Assembly: GCA_947474225.1 (NCBI GenBank)
Contig: CANJHS010000018.1
Span: forward strand, 1-58,705
Direction: 5' to 3'
DNA length: 58,705 bases
Origin: Roseiflexaceae bacterium
GTDB taxonomy: Bacteria; Chloroflexota; Chloroflexia; Chloroflexales; Roseiflexaceae
The notes beneath the pieces were generated by a model. The model made no database searches. It had not been told where the DNA came from and worked only from the letters and a program-made list of their open reading frames with translations. A program made the translations under genes and the position numbers. Positions 1 to 8,785 of this stretch are shown piece after piece. Within the stretch, counting starts at the first letter, position 1; each line of letters begins with the position of its first letter.

Positions 1-1379
1 CTCCCAGCGACGAGCAAATGGGGCATCCGCTCCATACCTGCGACGACCGGCATACCGGACACGTCTTTGCCCAATGGTAAACGCAGTTTGGCTTTGGAAC
101 GCACGAATTCGTCGCTTTCGACGATGTCTCGCAGGGCGACAGTACTAATCGACGAATTAGGGATTTCGATGCCGACGACCGATTTGCCTGGGATGGGGGC
201 CTCGATGCGGATTGAGGGTGCAGCCAATGCAAGGGCAAGGTCTTTGTCGAGCGTGGTTATTTTGTTGACTTTGACACCGATGGCCGGCTGGAGTTCGTAC
301 TGGGTCACCGCTGGACCGACGTTGATGTTCACCACCCGCGCTTCGACTTTAAAGCTCGCGAGGGTGTCTTCGATGAGCCGAGATTTGTTGCGATGCTCGT
401 CGTCGTGGACTTCGGCTTCGACCGAATAGCGCAATAAATCAGGTGAGGGGAGTGCCCAGGCACGGTACGAGCTGCCATTTTCGGGAATGTCGAAGCTCGT
501 TTGCACGGCAATACCAGGTATCGAAGTACGCGTGTTGATAGGCACAGGTGGACGAACCGCAGCGTTGGGCGTCGGTTCGGTCTTGTCACTTGCTGCAGGC
601 ACGGTTTGCGTACCCGGCGCAGGGAGCACGGTTTTCTTTTGGGATGGAGTCGGTCGGGCAGCGACGGCGCTGTCGAGCGGGCGTTCGAGAATTGCGGCGA
701 GTTCATCGTCGTAGTTCGCTGTTGTTGCTTTGGCTTGCGGGGCACTGCGGCGGACGGGTACTTCGACGCGGCGTCCGGTCGTCGCCGGGAGGCCAGTCGG
801 GCGGGCACCACGAATGCGGAGATATACAGCGACGGCGCTCAGTTTGAGCGTGCCAACGAGTTGCACAACGGTGAAATCAAAGGCAAGCATACCGCCGATG
901 AGCAATCCCAACGCCGTCAACGCGGCTGTCGCAGGTCGGCCGATTCCGGTGCCTATGATGACCGCGAGAAAGTGCCCGACGATACCTCCGCCGATCCCTG
1001 AACGGGTATCACCGGCGACGACAAAGAACTCAAGCGATAGGAGGATGCAGAGAATGAATACCGTCATACCCGTGAGTTGCCAGCCGCGACTGTGGTTCGG
1101 ATTGTTTTGGCCGCGGATGAACATCAACACCCCGACCACCCCCAAAAAGAGTGGCAGAATGAGTGCTCCCCACCCAAAAAAATACTCCATCCACAGCTTC
1201 CATGTGCTGCCGACGGTGCCGGCACTGCCGGTCAAATAAAAAATACTTGTCACCCCGGCAACTGCCAGGAGCAACAACGCGGTCAATTCTATGCGATGCT
1301 CGGGGCGCAGTGTCGAGGCGACACTCGCTCGTCGACGCCGTGGGGTGCGCTCGGTGCTCGGAATTTTTGCCTTGCTCAT
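1..1379 (-). CDS. ftsK: DNA translocase FtsK, N-terminal 459 residues (3' end outside window)
   Basis: Reading leftwards from ATG at 1379 gives an open frame of 459 codons that runs off the window edge. The protein begins MSKAKIPSTERTPRRRR, then has four to five hydrophobic segments (roughly residues 28-175), a proline/threonine-rich linker with DDELAAILERPLDSA, and the start of the FtsK alpha domain (EARVVNINVGPAVTQYELQP, then LPLGKDVSGMPVVAGMERM and PHLLVAG). The Walker A loop that follows PHLLVAG in this family lies just past base 1, so the ATPase motor and gamma domain are not seen. FtsK/SpoIIIE proteins anchor at the division septum and pump chromosomal DNA. GGAG lies 6-7 nt before the start. 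It is downstream of recJ on the same strand, with 77 bp between. The identification is strong; whether it is FtsK or SpoIIIE is not decided. Confidence 0.93.
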   Translation of the reverse strand, partial: MSKAKIPSTERTPRRRRASVASTLRPEHRIELTALLLLAVAGVTSIFYLTGSAGTVGSTWKLWMEYFFGWGALILPLFLGVVGVLMFIRGQNNPNHSRGWQLTGMTVFILCILLSLEFFVVAGDTRSGIGGGIVGHFLAVIIGTGIGRPATAALTALGLLIGGMLAFDFTVVQLVGTLKLSAVAVYLRIRGARPTGLPATTGRRVEVPVRRSAPQAKATTANYDDELAAILERPLDSAVAARPTPSQKKTVLPAPGTQTVPAASDKTEPTPNAAVRPPVPINTRTSIPGIAVQTSFDIPENGSSYRAWALPSPDLLRYSVEAEVHDDEHRNKSRLIEDTLASFKVEARVVNINVGPAVTQYELQPAIGVKVNKITTLDKDLALALAAPSIRIEAPIPGKSVVGIEIPNSSISTVALRDIVESDEFVRSKAKLRLPLGKDVSGMPVVAGMERMPHLLVAG

Positions 1380-1456
1380 GCCAGCTCCGACATTACTACA
1401 GACGATACTACGAGAGTACACGAAAAACACTCGCAATGCAACAAGTAGACATAAAA

Positions 1457-3229
1457 TCAATCTAGAAGAGACACCGGTGCGTGTGGGGCTGCATCACGGG
1501 GACGAGCAGAACGCAAGTCATGCAGTATCAGTTGGACTTCGATTCGGCCGTTCCACTCATTGCGTTGGGGGTGAAAGACAATGTCGACGGCGGGGATGCG
1601 TGTGAAGTTTTGGGCGTGCTCGCCTTCGCCCCATGCTATAGCGGTGATGACGCGACCGGCGAGGTCGAGTTTGAGGCGCAGGTGCTTGTTATCGCTGCCC
1701 ATTGGTTGGGCTGATATTACCCGACAGTTGCGGGCCAATAGCACGGGCGCGTGGTTGCTGTGCCCACACGGCTCGAGTTGGGTCAGTTCGTTGACCAAAT
1801 CGAGGGTCACTGCTTCCGCTGAGACTTCACAATCGATGTGGAGTGTACGGACGCCTACTTCGACTTGCTGTGCCTCTGCGTACTCGTTCAGCAGCTGGCG
1901 CAGCATGTCGATGTTACTCGATTCAATCGTAAAGCCAGCTGCAGCGGCATGACCACCCATCTTGATGAATGGAGCGCCGCAGCGTCGTAACGCCTCGACC
2001 ATATTAATCATGCCGCCTGAGCGTGCTGATCCACGAGAATGTGGTTCTCCGCGTTCGATGATGATGGCGGGTCGGGCAAATTGATCAGCAATGCGGGCAG
2101 CGGCGAGCCCGACAAGTCCGGCATGTGCGTCTGGATCTGCATGGACGATGATACGGTCGAGGGACGCTGCGTTTGTCTGCTGCAGGGTCAGTGCCGCGGC
2201 CACCCGCTCTTGGAGCAGTTTGGTTTGATGTTGGCGTTCGATGTTCGTCTCGTTGAGGTGCTTGGCTTTGGCCTGTGCCTCGAGGAAGTCATCGGTCAGC
2301 AGGAGTTCGTATGCCGGCACTGCGTCGTCGAGACGGCCAGCGGCGTTGATGCGTGGCCCGAGTTTAAAGCCGATGTCGTCCGCCTTGAGTGCCGCCGGCG
2401 TAATCCCGGCCACCGCGATGAGCGCACGAATGCCCGGTCGTTGACTCTGTGCAAGGACGGTGAGTCCCCGTGCAACCAACGAGCGGTTTTCGCCTTGGAG
2501 CGGTCCCAAGTCTGCCACCGTGCCCAGTGCGACCAGGTCGAGCAGGTTGGTCATCTGGTCGTTCGTGAGGGGCATGCCCAGTTGGCCGATTGCTTCGATG
2601 AGTTTGTAGGCGATTCCGACGCCGACCAATCCTTTGTCCGGGTAGGGACAGTCAGGGAGTTTGGGGTTGACCACTGCCGTTGCTATAGGCAGCTGTTCGG
2701 GTGGCGCATGGTGGTCAGTGATAATCACATCCATTCCCAGTTCACGCGCCAATGCAACCTCTGACACATTGCTAATGCCGCAGTCGACTGTTACGAGGAG
2801 TTTCACGCCGCTCTGCGCGAGGCGGTGCATTGCTTCGTGGTTCAGTCCGTATCCTTCGGTCGTGCGATGGGGGATGTAGGGTGCAATATTGGCGCCGAGC
2901 TGACGGAACGCATCGCAGATGAGGCTGGTAGCGGTGATACCGTCGGCATCAAAATCGCCATAGACCGCGATAGCCTCTTGTTCGTGGATAGCAGTGATAA
3001 TCCGTTGCGCAGCAGCGCGCATGTCGTGCATCAGCAGCGCGTCGTGGTGTGGATCGCGGCATGCCAAAAAATCCTGGATGGCAGTTGCGGTACGAAAGCC
3101 ACGACCGTACAGCAGTCGTGCCATGAATGTGCTGATGTGGGTACTTGTGGCGAGTGCCTCGATGTCTGAGACAGGGGCGATCGGCGCAAGTTCCCAGTGC
3201 ATATTTTTGAGTGAAAGTCGGATTGCCAT
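1457..3229 (-). CDS. recJ: single-stranded-DNA-specific exonuclease RecJ
   Basis: 590 residues, normal for RecJ. The DHH phosphoesterase motifs are intact: DFDADG at residues 92-97 (metal-binding), VDCGISN near 148, and DHH at 172-174. The DHHA1 domain carries HADPDAHAGLVGLAAARIAD and the GGxxxAAG-type signature GGHAAAAGFT. RecJ degrades single-stranded DNA 5' to 3' in recombinational and mismatch repair. The start is supported by GAGG seven bases upstream of ATG 3229. The first residues before the WELAP segment are short, as usual. It sits between ftsK and the zinc-finger protein on the same strand and is separated from recG by one gene, giving a small DNA-metabolism neighbourhood. No odd features. 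Confidence 0.95.
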   Translation of the reverse strand: MAIRLSLKNMHWELAPIAPVSDIEALATSTHISTFMARLLYGRGFRTATAIQDFLACRDPHHDALLMHDMRAAAQRIITAIHEQEAIAVYGDFDADGITATSLICDAFRQLGANIAPYIPHRTTEGYGLNHEAMHRLAQSGVKLLVTVDCGISNVSEVALARELGMDVIITDHHAPPEQLPIATAVVNPKLPDCPYPDKGLVGVGIAYKLIEAIGQLGMPLTNDQMTNLLDLVALGTVADLGPLQGENRSLVARGLTVLAQSQRPGIRALIAVAGITPAALKADDIGFKLGPRINAAGRLDDAVPAYELLLTDDFLEAQAKAKHLNETNIERQHQTKLLQERVAAALTLQQTNAASLDRIIVHADPDAHAGLVGLAAARIADQFARPAIIIERGEPHSRGSARSGGMINMVEALRRCGAPFIKMGGHAAAAGFTIESSNIDMLRQLLNEYAEAQQVEVGVRTLHIDCEVSAEAVTLDLVNELTQLEPCGHSNHAPVLLARNCRVISAQPMGSDNKHLRLKLDLAGRVITAIAWGEGEHAQNFTRIPAVDIVFHPQRNEWNGRIEVQLILHDLRSARPRDAAPHAPVSLLD

Positions 3230-3295
3230 CTATTCCTCGCAGTCGCGTCCAATCAGAGTGCTACTGGTACTACCGTCGCACGGGTACGCTGCTGG

Positions 3296-4357
3296 TCAAT
3301 GCCGTAACACGACGGCCAAAATAACAACCACGATTGACAGTATCACCAATCCCGCGACGGCGATAGAACGCCAGTCGTAAAACGAACTGTCGGCCGCAAC
3401 GATGTTGGCATAGCCAATCACGGCAATGGAACGTGTCCGGCCGCCTACGAGATAGGTAATATCCGTCAACGGTGCCGCACGTATTGTCAACTCTGCATCG
3501 AGGATGATCCCGTCGTGTGCATGAGCGGTCGTTGCCTGTGTGATGAGGTCTGCCATTGCAGGAATCTGCTGCCAGCGTGCATCATCGAGCCGGACGGCAT
3601 CGCGAAAGATGACCTGAGCATGCTGATTGAGGAGCCGTGGGTGCGGAGTGGTCGGATCATCTTCGCCGTGGAGCGTATGTGTCGTACGTGACCAGAGAAA
3701 CATCTGCTCCTCGAGGAGCTCACCGCGTGCGTTGCATCGCCGGCAGGCAATCTTGCCTGATCCTTGACATGGCGTGCAGGAACGTTCCTGGCTCTGAGTC
3801 GACACACTGCCATCGCTCGCACGCACCTTGACGGCACGCTCGACGGTTCCGCGCCCTGCACAGTCGGCGCAGAGGAGTTCACCCTGCCCATCGCAGTCTT
3901 CGCAGACCACGACGTGTGCTGCACCCGGGATGCGGATAGGCGTTGGTTTGACCGGTACAAAGCGCGCCGATTCGGGGACTATGACATCCCAAATGTCTTG
4001 CGGTGCCTCGTCACGCGGCACGTAGCGTGCGGGCAGTGGGCTCCGTTTGGAATGGGGTTCACTCCGGACCTCGGTCGACGATTTGAGCTCAAAAAGGAAC
4101 ACATTGCGACTGACGATACGTAGCGGTTCGCGTTCGACGATGGTCTGTGCGTTGCGGAATCTACTGCTTTTGGCCCAACGCAATACCATGCGCTGCAACG
4201 AATCTGACCGGTGCACCGCAAGACCGCGTGCCTGACTGCGCGCCATATATTTGGGGTCAAGTTCGCTACTGAGGAGCGCTTCGAGTGGATTCTCTTGCCA
4301 TTCAGGCGTGGTGGTCCAGGCGTTCATGGGCAGTTGGTCGTTGGTAGGACGTGGCAT
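3296..4357 (-). CDS. membrane-anchored protein with DnaJ-type CXXCXGXG zinc-finger repeats
   Basis: 353 residues. Four cysteine-rich repeats of the DnaJ central-domain kind lie around residues 145-215: CEDCDGQG, CADCAGRG, CTPCQGSG and a degenerate CRRCNARG. They should bind two zinc ions. There is no J domain, so this is not DnaJ itself. The C-terminus is a single hydrophobic segment (IAVAGLVILSIVVVILAVVL) followed by only two residues, so it looks tail-anchored with the bulk in the cytoplasm. The region between zinc fingers and anchor is not recognised. The ATG at 4357 has AGGA seven bases upstream. It precedes recJ on the same strand with a 66-bp gap and could be cotranscribed. Function is unknown; a chaperone-like or protein-binding role is only inference. 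Confidence 0.8.
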   Translation of the reverse strand: MPRPTNDQLPMNAWTTTPEWQENPLEALLSSELDPKYMARSQARGLAVHRSDSLQRMVLRWAKSSRFRNAQTIVEREPLRIVSRNVFLFELKSSTEVRSEPHSKRSPLPARYVPRDEAPQDIWDVIVPESARFVPVKPTPIRIPGAAHVVVCEDCDGQGELLCADCAGRGTVERAVKVRASDGSVSTQSQERSCTPCQGSGKIACRRCNARGELLEEQMFLWSRTTHTLHGEDDPTTPHPRLLNQHAQVIFRDAVRLDDARWQQIPAMADLITQATTAHAHDGIILDAELTIRAAPLTDITYLVGGRTRSIAVIGYANIVAADSSFYDWRSIAVAGLVILSIVVVILAVVLRH

Positions 4358-4390
4358 CCGCTGTCCTTTTGATCACGTTTTTTCTTACTA

Positions 4391-4410
4391 TAGTATATCG
4401 TATGTACGCA
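4391..4410 (-). promoter_or_regulatory. candidate promoter/operator element upstream of the zinc-finger gene
   Basis: The 20 bases match, with four transitions, the 20 bases at 18746-18765. On the minus strand the shared core reads GATATACTA and contains a TATACT -10-like hexamer about 35 bp before the ATG at 4357. A second ACTATA copy abuts it. The sequence similarity is direct observation; the promoter role is inferred from position. Confidence 0.4.
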
Positions 4411-4579
4411 ACGGATATGCGCGCAGGGCATGAAAATACCATACACACGCAGGCAATGAAGTGCTGACGGGTGTATACGAATTGCGGGCGATACGTCAAT
4501 CGTTCGAGCTACCCTGCCTGATGTGCGTCAGCGGGTACGTGGGTGCGGCGACGCAACCAGTTCACACGCTTGAGGGGTA

Positions 4580-7216
4580 CTAACTCGCCTCCACTGCCCG
4601 TGACCAAAACGATTCGACAAGCACACGCAGCTGGGCGTGCTCGATGCTGGCAAGTTCGGGATCGGCACGCAGGATTATTTTGGCTTCGGCCTGTGCGCGT
4701 AACAGCAAGTCGGTGTCGGTCAATTTGGCAATTTTGAGATCTGGAATCCCGCTTTGCCGTGTCCCGAAGAATTCACCCGGACCGCGCAGTTGGAGGTCTT
4801 TTTCGGCCAGAATAAAGCCGTCACGCGTCTCTTCCATGGCCTTGAGGCGTTCGCTGGTATTGTCAGTGTCATTGTCGCTGACCAAAATGCAGTAACTCTT
4901 GTGGGCACCGCGTCCGACACGACCGCGGAGTTGATGGAGCTGGGCCAACCCGAAGCGTTCCGCCCCTTCGATCAAGACGGTCGTTGCATTCGGGATGTCT
5001 ATGCCCACTTCGATGACGGATGTGGCAACCAGGATGTCGTATTCATGATTGCGAAAAGAAACCATCACTGCGTCTTTGTCGCGGGCGCTCATCTTGCCGT
5101 GAATGAGATTGACGCGGAGGTCAGGGAAGACCTCAGACTGGAGGCGTACGTGCATTTCTTCGGCAGAAGCGACGTCGAGTGTCTCACTTTCTTCGACAAG
5201 CGGACAAATGACAAAGATTTGTCTGCCACTTGTGATTTCCTTGCGGATGTGTTTGTATGCACGTTCACGCTCATGGGCACGAATGCGCTTGGTGGATATT
5301 GATTGGCGGCCAGGCGGCAATTCGTCGAGCACGGAAGTATCGAGATCTCCGTAAATCGTCATCGTCAGTGTCCGCGGAATGGGCGTAGCGGTCATGACGA
5401 GGAGGTGTGGACTGGTGCCTTTGTCTTTGAGTGCTTGGCGTTGTTCGACGCCAAAGCGGTGCTGTTCATCGACGATGGCCAGCCCGAGGCGATGATACAA
5501 GACCGATTCGGTAATCAGCGCGTGGGTGCCGATGACGAGGTCTATCTCGCCATTTGCCACCCCTTCGAGGACACGCCGGCGTTCTTTCGTTCCCAGGCTG
5601 CCAGTCAGGAGGGCAACGCGTACTCCGTTGGGTCGAGCCGGATCCATACCAAGCAGGAGTTGAATTTCTGAGATGCGGGCTTCGCGCTCCGTGTCGCGGT
5701 GCGTAGAAGGCAGTTCACCTACGCGTGGAATCTCGATGTCACCGAGGAGTGCAGTGAGGCCGCGGTAGTGCTGCTCGGCGAGTATTTCGGTTGGGGCCAT
5801 TAGCGCCGCCTGAAATCCGTTTGCTACGGCTTGTAGCGCTGCTGCAGCGGCGACTGCCGTTTTGCCGCTGCCCACATCACCCTGCAGGAGCCGGGCCATG
5901 GGGACGGGGGTACTGATGTCGGCAAAAATCTCACCCAATGCGCGAGTTTGGGCGTTGGTAAGCGCAAACGGCAATTTTGCCAAAAACGCTTGCTGTACTG
6001 CATCGTTATACGGGATGGGCAGAGAAAGCTCGTGCTGCAAAATCATTTTGCGCTGTAGGACGCCTAATTGGATAGCCAAAAACTCGTCGAACCCAAGGCG
6101 CTCATTGGCGCGTATTTTGTCTTGCTCAGTCTCAGGAAAGTGTTTGAGACGGATTGCCGACTGCAAATCAATCAGCCGTGCGCGGGCACGTACCTCGGCG
6201 GGCAGTGGGTCGGCAATCTGTCCGGTATACCCGTCAACGAGCTTTTTGATTATCTCGCGCCCGCCTTTTTCGAGCAGCCCTTCGGTTAATGGATAAATTG
6301 GCACCAGGCGTCCCACATGCAATAAGTCTTCTGCGGAATCGCCCTGATAGAACTGCCAGTTGGGGCCAGACATTTGGCGCATGCCGTTGAAGTGCTCGAC
6401 TTTGCCGCTGACCATGATTGAAGCGCCAATTTTGAGCTGTTTCGCCAGCCATGGTTGGCGAAAGAACGACAGCTTGAGGATACCACTGTCGTCTTCGATT
6501 TTGCATTCGAGGCCACTCCCACCGCTGCGCATACTGAACACGCGTGAGTCAATAATCGTGCCCACCACAGAGTACGTCTCGCCCGCCCGCATATCGGCGA
6601 TTGCCTGCCGGTTGCTGCGATCATCGTGTTTTGTTGGGAAGTGATAGATGACATCACGCACCGTGCGGATACCGAGCCGGCGAAAGGCTTTTGCGTTACT
6701 CAATCCGACCCCTGGCACGACTTCCAGTGCAGAACCAAGCGTGACTGGTTTGCTGCCAGCGGGCACGGTCGGTGCTTGTTTTTTGGATTTTGCGGTAGGC
6801 CCCGTTTTGTCAGTTGGCTTGGTTATTGCAGGTCGTACCATGTTGGGCTGTGTGAGTGGGATTGGCGGGACGCTGCTGGCCTTGGGCGCAGCTGCGGCGA
6901 CAGTAGGAGGGGGCTCACTCGGGTTCGCAGATATCGCTGCGTTGTAGAGTGCCAGGAGAGCGCGTAGACTGGCTTCGCCACGTTGCTGGCGAATGTACAT
7001 GCTCATCACATCATAGCCACGCAGTGCGTTGACGACGACAGTCAGCGGTGGGTATTGGGCGATGCCAGGGTAATCACACACCCAGTCGTCGATAAAGGCA
7101 TCGAGGCCGGTTGGCTGTGTGGTATTGATGTAGCCGACGTGTTGTTCGGCGCGTAGTGCGTTGCCGAGCGATTTGATGGCATCTCGGATCAAGAGCGGAT
7201 CAGGCGATTCCTTCAT
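4580..7216 (-). CDS. recG: ATP-dependent DNA helicase RecG with N-terminal extension
   Basis: 878 residues, against about 690 in E. coli. Residues from about 155 onward are canonical RecG: helix-hairpin-helix-like VVPGVGLSNAKAFRRLGI, the OB-fold wedge domain (about 205-300), Walker A GDVGSGKT at 446-453, DEQHRFG (motif II), TATPIPRT (motif III) and the C-terminal QLHQLRGRVGRG (motif VI). The extra N-terminus has a folded-looking segment (1-95) followed by a proline/alanine/lysine-rich linker (100-155). RecG remodels stalled forks and branches Holliday junctions. The ATG lies inside the last codons of degV (17-bp overlap), with GGGAG eleven bases upstream, so the two are translationally coupled. 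Long N-terminal extensions occur in some other phyla; its function here is unknown. Confidence 0.95.
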   Translation of the reverse strand: MKESPDPLLIRDAIKSLGNALRAEQHVGYINTTQPTGLDAFIDDWVCDYPGIAQYPPLTVVVNALRGYDVMSMYIRQQRGEASLRALLALYNAAISANPSEPPPTVAAAAPKASSVPPIPLTQPNMVRPAITKPTDKTGPTAKSKKQAPTVPAGSKPVTLGSALEVVPGVGLSNAKAFRRLGIRTVRDVIYHFPTKHDDRSNRQAIADMRAGETYSVVGTIIDSRVFSMRSGGSGLECKIEDDSGILKLSFFRQPWLAKQLKIGASIMVSGKVEHFNGMRQMSGPNWQFYQGDSAEDLLHVGRLVPIYPLTEGLLEKGGREIIKKLVDGYTGQIADPLPAEVRARARLIDLQSAIRLKHFPETEQDKIRANERLGFDEFLAIQLGVLQRKMILQHELSLPIPYNDAVQQAFLAKLPFALTNAQTRALGEIFADISTPVPMARLLQGDVGSGKTAVAAAAALQAVANGFQAALMAPTEILAEQHYRGLTALLGDIEIPRVGELPSTHRDTEREARISEIQLLLGMDPARPNGVRVALLTGSLGTKERRRVLEGVANGEIDLVIGTHALITESVLYHRLGLAIVDEQHRFGVEQRQALKDKGTSPHLLVMTATPIPRTLTMTIYGDLDTSVLDELPPGRQSISTKRIRAHERERAYKHIRKEITSGRQIFVICPLVEESETLDVASAEEMHVRLQSEVFPDLRVNLIHGKMSARDKDAVMVSFRNHEYDILVATSVIEVGIDIPNATTVLIEGAERFGLAQLHQLRGRVGRGAHKSYCILVSDNDTDNTSERLKAMEETRDGFILAEKDLQLRGPGEFFGTRQSGIPDLKIAKLTDTDLLLRAQAEAKIILRADPELASIEHAQLRVLVESFWSRAVEAS

Positions 7217-8048
7217 AGACGGATACTCCCATGGCCCCCGGTCCCAAAATGGCTGCGTTACTCGGATTCATTTGGATGGTGGTCACATCTGCACGTGAAA
7301 AAATCGGATCGAGGCGTTCGAGGAACTTCTCGACATCTTCGGCGGCGGTGTTGTAAAGGACGGTCACTGCTTGTACTTTGGGGAAGTCTTCGACGAAGGT
7401 TGCCAACCCCTCAATCGCTTTGGTGCGGGTGCGGGTTCGTTCGTAGAGCACTATCTCGCCGTCATCCAGGAGGAGTAACGGTTTGATGCGTTGCAGATTA
7501 CTGATTGCGCTATTGGCGTATTCGAGGCAGCCGGCTTGTTCGAGGGCGTCGATAGTGTCGACAAAAAAGACGAAATGCGTCTGCCCGACGGTATCTGCGA
7601 TGAGCCGTTCGACCTCGGTCGGCGATGCCCCGTCTTGGATAGCGCGGGCTGCATGCGTCACAATCGTCCCGAGCCCCGCCGAGAACGATTTGCTGTCAAC
7701 GACGCGGATTTTGGCTGCGGTTGCCGGTATCCGTGAAGGTAACTGTTGGACGGTGCGGTAGATAGGGGTCAACTGGGTGGCCATATGAATTGAAAATATG
7801 TAGTCATGCTGGACCGTCAATTTGCGAAAGACATTGTCGATATCGGTTGTGCTCGGTGGCAGAAAGCGTGGCCGCAACCGTCCATCCGAAATCAACTGGT
7901 AGTATTGGTCGTTGCTGAGTTCGGTGCCCACCCGGAAGGCCTGGTCGCCAAATTGGACTTGGGCGGGAATGATGCTAATGTCGAGTTCATGTGCCAACTC
8001 GGCCGGAATGTCGGCGGTGCTGTCGGTGACGATTTTGATACGGGGCAC
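7200..8048 (-). CDS. DegV family fatty-acid-binding protein
   Basis: 282 residues, typical of DegV (EDD fold). It begins MPRIKIVTDSTADIPAELA, whose VTDSTADIP signature is diagnostic, and has a conserved SKSFSAGLGTIV segment and an LLLLDDGEIVLYERTRTRTKA block in the second domain. The family binds fatty acids; in Firmicutes FakB proteins present bound fatty acid to the kinase FakA for phosphorylation. No FakA/DAK-like gene (yloV) is present in this window, although yloV usually sits between the Asp23 gene and recG in Firmicutes. The ligand and partner are therefore not shown. The gene lies between asp23 and recG on one strand and overlaps recG by 17 bp, suggesting a single operon. Confidence 0.9.
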   Translation of the reverse strand: MPRIKIVTDSTADIPAELAHELDISIIPAQVQFGDQAFRVGTELSNDQYYQLISDGRLRPRFLPPSTTDIDNVFRKLTVQHDYIFSIHMATQLTPIYRTVQQLPSRIPATAAKIRVVDSKSFSAGLGTIVTHAARAIQDGASPTEVERLIADTVGQTHFVFFVDTIDALEQAGCLEYANSAISNLQRIKPLLLLDDGEIVLYERTRTRTKAIEGLATFVEDFPKVQAVTVLYNTAAEDVEKFLERLDPIFSRADVTTIQMNPSNAAILGPGAMGVSVYEGIA

Positions 8049-8076
8049 GGTGTTCTCCCTGATAGAGGAACGAACC

Positions 8077-8430
8077 TCAGGCGACGGGTGCGAGGGCCGC
8101 GACGTGGACAGTTATAAAGACGGGCCGTTCGAGCCAATTGCTGAGACGGAGGGTGAGCTGCGATTGAATCTGTGTGCGATGGTACGATACGTCAGTGCCA
8201 CTTGCCAAGGTAACGAGAATCGTTGCATCGGTGATGCTCTGCAATTGTATCCCCTGCCATGCTTCGTCTGCGCTGATACCGATTGCGGGTTGGCCGACTG
8301 CGGTCACTGCAGGGAATTGGCGCAAAGAATGGATGAGGACGTTGGCAACCGCGCGGTGCGTTAATGTCAGATAGCCGTGAGTCGTATGTCGCGTTTGCGT
8401 GTCTTGGGTATGTATGGTATCATCTTTCAT
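8077..8430 (-). CDS. Asp23/Gls24 (DUF322) family envelope-stress protein
   Basis: 117 residues from ATG 8430 (MKDDTIHTQDTQ). An upstream in-frame extension to 8607 exists but would run through the rpmB promoter and start, so I reject it. The fold pattern follows the family: a GYLTLTHRAVANVLIHSL opening, then a hydrophobic strand ATILVTLASGTDV, a long amphipathic helix (HRTQIQSQLTLRLSNWLE) and the closing RPVFITVHVAAL. Asp23-family proteins associate with the membrane and affect alkaline/envelope stress; YloU in Bacillus is the housekeeping relative. The order rpmB, Asp23, DegV, RecG resembles the Firmicutes rpmB-yloU-yloV-recG neighbourhood, but rpmB is divergent and yloV is absent. I see no good ribosome binding site before this ATG, so the start is uncertain. 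Confidence 0.75.
   Translation of the reverse strand: MKDDTIHTQDTQTRHTTHGYLTLTHRAVANVLIHSLRQFPAVTAVGQPAIGISADEAWQGIQLQSITDATILVTLASGTDVSYHRTQIQSQLTLRLSNWLERPVFITVHVAALAPVA
8395..8423 (+). promoter_or_regulatory. rpmB promoter
   Basis: TTGCGT at 8395-8400, a 17-bp spacer and TATCAT at 8418-8423 preceded by TGG (extended -10). This predicts a start near 8430 and a leader of about 55 nt before rpmB. The element lies within the start region of the divergent asp23 gene. Inferred from sequence only. Confidence 0.6.
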
Positions 8431-8484
8431 TAGTGTGTCACATGCTAATTGAGTCGGCGAGCCGTCTCCTGAGGAGGAGTTCCC

Positions 8485-8694
8485 ATGGCGAAGTGCCAAA
8501 TCTGCGATAAGGGATTGACGTTCGGTCGGAATATCCGTCACCAAGCAACCGGTGGTTGGTTCCGTCGTGCCCCTCGCACCAATCGTACCTTCAAGGCAAA
8601 CATCCAACGTACCACATTGACACTCGAGGGTGGCCTTCAGGTACAGGTCAGCGTCTGCACCAAGTGCTTGCGCACCATGTATCGCTCGCGCTAA
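8485..8694 (+). CDS. rpmB: 50S ribosomal protein L28
   Basis: 69 residues, a complete L28. It starts MAKCQICDKGLTFG and ends VCTKCLRTMYRSR. Cysteines at 4, 7, 58 and 61 form the two CXXC pairs of the zinc-binding (C+) form; many bacteria have a zinc-free paralog used under zinc starvation, but none is seen here. GAGGAGG lies eight bases upstream of the ATG, one of the strongest ribosome binding sites in the window. It is a single-gene unit with its own extended -10 promoter and an intrinsic terminator directly downstream. Confidence 0.97.
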   Translation: MAKCQICDKGLTFGRNIRHQATGGWFRRAPRTNRTFKANIQRTTLTLEGGLQVQVSVCTKCLRTMYRSR

Positions 8695-8730
8695 TCTTTA
8701 GTATAGAAGATTGCCTGAGTCAATGCAACG

Positions 8731-8762
8731 AAACGCTTTCGACATTCGTCGAAAGCGTTTTT
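8731..8762 (+). terminator. intrinsic terminator of rpmB, possibly bidirectional
   Basis: A perfect 12-bp stem (AAACGCTTTCGA at 8731-8742 with TCGAAAGCGTTT at 8749-8760) around a 6-base loop, followed by further T residues. It lies between rpmB and the convergent HAD gene that ends at 8786, so it could serve both. Confidence 0.8.
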
Positions 8763-8785
8763 CGTTCGTCTCTCTTCCACCTTCA

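Noticed and set aside
4510..4537. Hairpin after recG
   Set aside because: The stem is interrupted and no T-run follows on the minus strand.
8431..8607. Extension of the Asp23 gene to 8607
   Set aside because: It runs antisense through rpmB and its promoter, and has no family similarity.
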